A stretch of DNA of 64,000 bases from Branchiostoma lanceolatum (Eukaryota > Chordata > Leptocardii > Amphioxiformes > Branchiostomatidae): the NCBI RefSeq assembly GCF_035083965.1, contig NC_089723.1, positions 33,111,193 through 33,175,192 on the forward strand, given 5' to 3'. A program made the position numbers and the translations under genes. This document shows, one piece after another, positions 60,838 to 64,000 of the stretch. The notes beneath the pieces are model-generated. The model made no database searches, was not told the DNA's origin, and saw only the letters and a list, made by a program, of their open reading frames with translations. Positions within the stretch are counted from its first letter, which is position 1. The number at the start of each line of letters is the position of its first letter.

Positions 60838-61193
60838 GAGACGTCGAAAGAATGAAATGTTCTGATGAATTCTGAATTAATCAATAGACACCTGGGATAT
60901 TCGGTGATAGGCTTCAGAGTTTGTGAATTACTTACGTTCTTCTAGAAATGAAGTCATATCCATTGGCTTGGCACGCCCATCCCCATTCTTCTAAAAGAAT
61001 TCCCCTGGAGGTATGGATCACGTGCAGGTAAAATTTCGGAGTCATGACGTATTCTCGCACTACCTGAGCAAATCTATAAAGCAGACGTGTTGCGCCGACT
61101 TGTATTTGAACGTGTTAGTAGTCGTTTTTCTCTATCGGCACTCGGCAGGTGGGTAGTTAAACAGAAGGAATCCCTCCTCCAGCTAGTAAGGCG

Positions 61194-61388
61194 TAGTCTA
61201 TACCAGACTAACCGCGCCGGCTATAGGGAGAACATTTGCCGGGGGACTTTGGCCATGGAGCGTTTCATTCGCAGGCGCAGTTATGCATATTTGACCCTCT
61301 CTCCGTATCCGACTCCCTTCATACAATTGACTCTATTTGGCCAATTTCTACTATTTTCCCAGCGACCCGCGGAGGCTGGTAGAGCCTA
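61194..61388 (+). mobile_element. Palindromic non-autonomous element, family A, copy 3
   Basis: It starts TAGTCTATACCAGACTAACC and ends CGCGGAGGCTGGTAGAGCCTA. The right half (CTCTATTTGGCCAATTTCTA, CTATTTTCCCAGCGACCCGC) matches copies 1 and 2. The left half (GGAGAACATTTGCC...CTTTGGCC) matches copies 4 and 5. It looks like a link between the two subfamilies. Confidence 0.8.
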
Positions 61389-62735
61389 AGTAAGGCGTAC
61401 AAAACGCTCTGCCACACTTTAGCTTGGAAATTACCTGAGAACACAATAGAACGTGTCCCTTGACGACGTGCCCCTGTGCCTGTCGCAAATGTATTCGTCG
61501 GATTTATCTCCTTCCTCTTAGCTGCTGGTTTCACTAATGTTTTGTTAAGTTGTCTTTCTCATACTTGAAATGTTAGTGAAAATATCCAACCGAAAAAATT
61601 GGCACCCCACCCCTCTATGTGTGGTATGCGGCGTTCCGACTGGGTCAGTGGGCCTTTTTCTTGACCAGTCTCGCTTGAAGAATCATGTTTACGTGGCTGC
61701 ATGGTCAGGTAAAACGTTTGTGACAACAATAGGGTGACTTACAGAACAGACCGACGTACCACCCCACGTACGGATCACCCCATAGACTTTGTACCCTTCC
61801 AATGTCATTTGCAGGTGAAGGCAAAATGATGCAATGCATGGGTTCAGGGCGGTTACCTGCGGTCGTCCAGTCCTTCCGTACATGATCACACACATGATAA
61901 CACTTGATATATAGTGCATTCAGACTAGTTAAAGTTAAAGTCCACAGAAAGGGACATGTACATGTGGCTAAAACACTTTGTAAATTGTATGGTGGTAAGA
62001 ACCATCTCCTACGGTAACTTTCCAATCGCACTACCCTATTGGTAAATGTCTGCGTAATTAAATACACGACTATTTCTAGTACCCTATTACAATCTACAAG
62101 CACCTGCTGACATAAGCAAAATAGCTCTGCCACATTATCTTGTATCACGTCTAATAGAAATACATGACAGATTCTTCTACGTATAACGTTATATGTAACA
62201 TGGTCCAATATGTCACGCCTCCTGGCGGAATGCAAGTGCAACATACTATATCAGTGCAAAGGCATGGGCGTGGTCGGGATAGGATAGTTTGTTTCCTCGA
62301 CATATCAAAATACCAATGGTGGAGTTACGTTACTTCACTCCGGAACAGATACCAACTAAACGAAGGAAATGTCACTGGAGACCTTAAAGATATTCACCAC
62401 AACAATACAACGTATAATCTGTAACGTTACATTTTAATTTTGACAGTTTTCAGATGGAAGTTATCACTTAGGGGAAGTTGAGTGGAGAAAGGGCTAACAC
62501 TTTGTGATAGCCTTCGGCTAATTGGGTAGCCCTGGCTGTACTTTTTTACAGTCAAATAAATCAAATCAAATCAAAAAGGCGAAAAGTGTCATACACACAG
62601 GGATACAAATTGATCTTGTGTTTTACCATATGAAACCTTAGAAAAACATACACGAAATGGATTGTAAGAAAAAAAGGCAGTTCCAGGATGGCGTTTTAGT
62701 GACTTCTTCCTTCTTGTAACGTCATCCTCACGTCA
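61389..62735. other. Intergenic sequence with a LINE/SINE tail
   Basis: No gene recognised; the 179-codon minus-strand frame at 61705-62244 has no domain signature. At 62500-62576, TTCGGCTAATTGGGTAGCCC, TGGCTGTACTTTTTTACAGT and an AAATC-repeat tail form a retroelement 3' end. Confidence 0.5.
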
Positions 62736-62885
62736 TCACTCCCTGACCATGGAGACTGTGGGTATGTCCGTGCCGACCTCTTGACCCTCCTGCGCAAGCG
62801 CACAGCACGGACAGCACAGGTGTAGTAACAGGTCTGTCACCAGCGAGCCCTCGATGCTCTTCTGTTCTCGAATCTTGCCTCGAAT
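62736..62885 (-). CDS. PLAC8/cornifelin-like Cys-rich protein, last exon (partial gene)
   Basis: Behind an acceptor ATTCTGCAG|, 49 codons read IRGKIREQKSIEGSLVTDLL, LHLCCPCCALAQEGQEV and a short tail VGTDIPTVSMVRE to a TGA. The order arginine/lysine-rich helix, QxxIEGS, then CCxPCCALAQExxEV is the C-terminal half of the PLAC8 domain (compare REQ-GIEGS...PCxLCQ in cornifelin and PLAC8 proteins). The frame has no internal ATG near its start, fitting a terminal exon. Upstream exons, which should carry the CP-x-C box, were not found in 62886-64000 and probably lie beyond the window. PLAC8 proteins are small membrane-associated Cys-rich proteins with varied roles. Confidence 0.78.
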   Translation of the reverse strand: MRGKIREQKSIEGSLVTDLLLHLCCPCCALAQEGQEVGTDIPTVSMVRE

Positions 62886-64000
62886 CTGCAGAATTAGAAA
62901 AAGAAGGTCGTGTGCTTAGCATGAAAGTTCACATGAGTTGGTAAAATACATTATGGAGAGATGAACTGTTCTCCAACTCAACTGTTCTCTCAACCGGGAC
63001 GGGGGGCGATATCGACTTCCGAAGACGTTTGACCAATTACTGACGTCACACGTAAAGAAAGTAATCACGTGTCCACAGCGATTGGGAAAGACAGCTGAAG
63101 AAGGCTGAGTGAGTCAGTCAGTCGAAAATTTTTGAGTTAGAGATCACTGTTTATCTCTTCATAATTTTAGGTTGTACACAATGTAGTTAGTCTGTATAAC
63201 GTAAACTCCAGCTGTCCGGGGATTTCTGTCCCCTCCCCGAGGAGGCTATGCGGTTACAGGGCGACAAGCCGTTACAGGAGCTTGATTGAGTTCAGGCTAG
63301 GTTGTAGTTATTGTACATAAGGGCACCAACCCCGTTGGCCTCTCCAAGCAGAGGTTGATTGGGAGAATTCAGAATTGTGACCTTCTTCTCACAAGTCCTT
63401 CTTTTCTGGCAGGCAGCCCAATCTGATTTATCAACATTGCATCATACACACATTCTTATGGTACTTATGTTAGCGCAACAACAGCCAGGAGGTTCGGTGT
63501 ACAATTCGGAGATATTTTCTCGTGATTCAGTTTCGCACAAAACCCCTTCAACGCCCTCACTACACTTCGAGGCGGAAACGACTTATAACGGGAACCAGAT
63601 GTCCCCATCCTGCCGGACTCAAGAGATTTTCCTCGACTTCCTTGTGCTAAGTAGCAGGAAGCTGTTATAAACAGCGGGGTCTGTTGACAATCACACCTTT
63701 TTCATTTCACACCTCCACCTATGCAGTTGTTAGAAAAACAGGGGATCCAGAAAACCCTTCAAATATCTGATTGAACATATTGAAGTACATGTACTGACTG
63801 GGTAAAATAATGATCATCATCATCGGTTGGCTGCAGCGATAGTAAACACAACATAGCCACATTATATATCATGTCACCATGAAATTTTATCAGCTGAAGG
63901 TTTGATGCCGATGCACGTTTTAGTGACTTTTTGAAGAGCATAGGACTGTGGTTTGGGTTGTGGATTGGGCGGAAAATGTTGAGGGCCTAGGGAAAATTGA
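62886..64000. other. Probable intron of the PLAC8-like gene
   Basis: No exon recognised on either strand. TGGCCTCTCCAAGCAGAGGTT near 63338 is similar to the end of a family C element. The 103-codon plus-strand frame at 63359-63670 has no domain. Confidence 0.4.

Noticed and set aside
61705..62244. 179-codon minus-strand frame
   Set aside because: Composition (many Cys, Tyr, His, Trp) and lack of any motif suggest translation of non-coding sequence.

Overview
The window looks like a piece of the nuclear genome of an invertebrate chordate, most probably an amphioxus (Branchiostoma). Genes have many short exons with GT-AG introns. The proteins are typical of deuterostomes: a single insulin-like peptide receptor, an ELOVL2/5-type elongase and an MFSD2A-type lipid transporter. 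Introns and spacers are full of small palindromic elements, LINE tails and SINEs. The species is inferred from gene content only; nothing was searched.

Layout. (1) 1-25360, minus strand: 5' part of an insulin/IGF-receptor gene. Five coding exons carry the signal peptide, the L1 domain, the furin-like Cys-rich domain and the start of L2. Intron 2 alone is about 21.3 kb. The rest of the receptor lies beyond the left edge. (2) 25.4-30.4 kb: CpG-rich 5' flank, then palindromic elements, a CA microsatellite and other repeats. (3) 30464-34438, minus: complete six-exon GH27 glycosidase gene (463 aa). (4) 35363-43263, plus: complete 14-exon MFSD2A-like lysophospholipid symporter (524 aa), head-to-head with the GH27 gene across a 0.92-kb spacer that holds a 5S-rRNA-derived SINE. 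(5) 45237-48725, plus: three-exon InaF-motif small membrane protein (146 aa). (6) 52787-57255, minus: complete seven-exon ELOVL2/5-type fatty-acid elongase (302 aa) ending in a dilysine ER-retrieval signal. (7) 62736-62885, minus: last exon of a PLAC8/cornifelin-like Cys-rich gene entering from the right.

The neighbours do not form a pathway in the operon sense. Two of them (LPC/DHA uptake and PUFA elongation) do act in long-chain fatty-acid metabolism. All reading frames were joined by hand; every exon junction given keeps phase.

The most unusual content is non-genic. Several palindromic elements with unrelated interiors share TAGCCT...AGGCTA ends. There is a perfect 125-bp inverted repeat whose arms carry a hammerhead-ribozyme-like core. 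An elongase exon is bracketed by two such elements, one of which may supply the intron's branch site. I found no clearly undescribed functional system.
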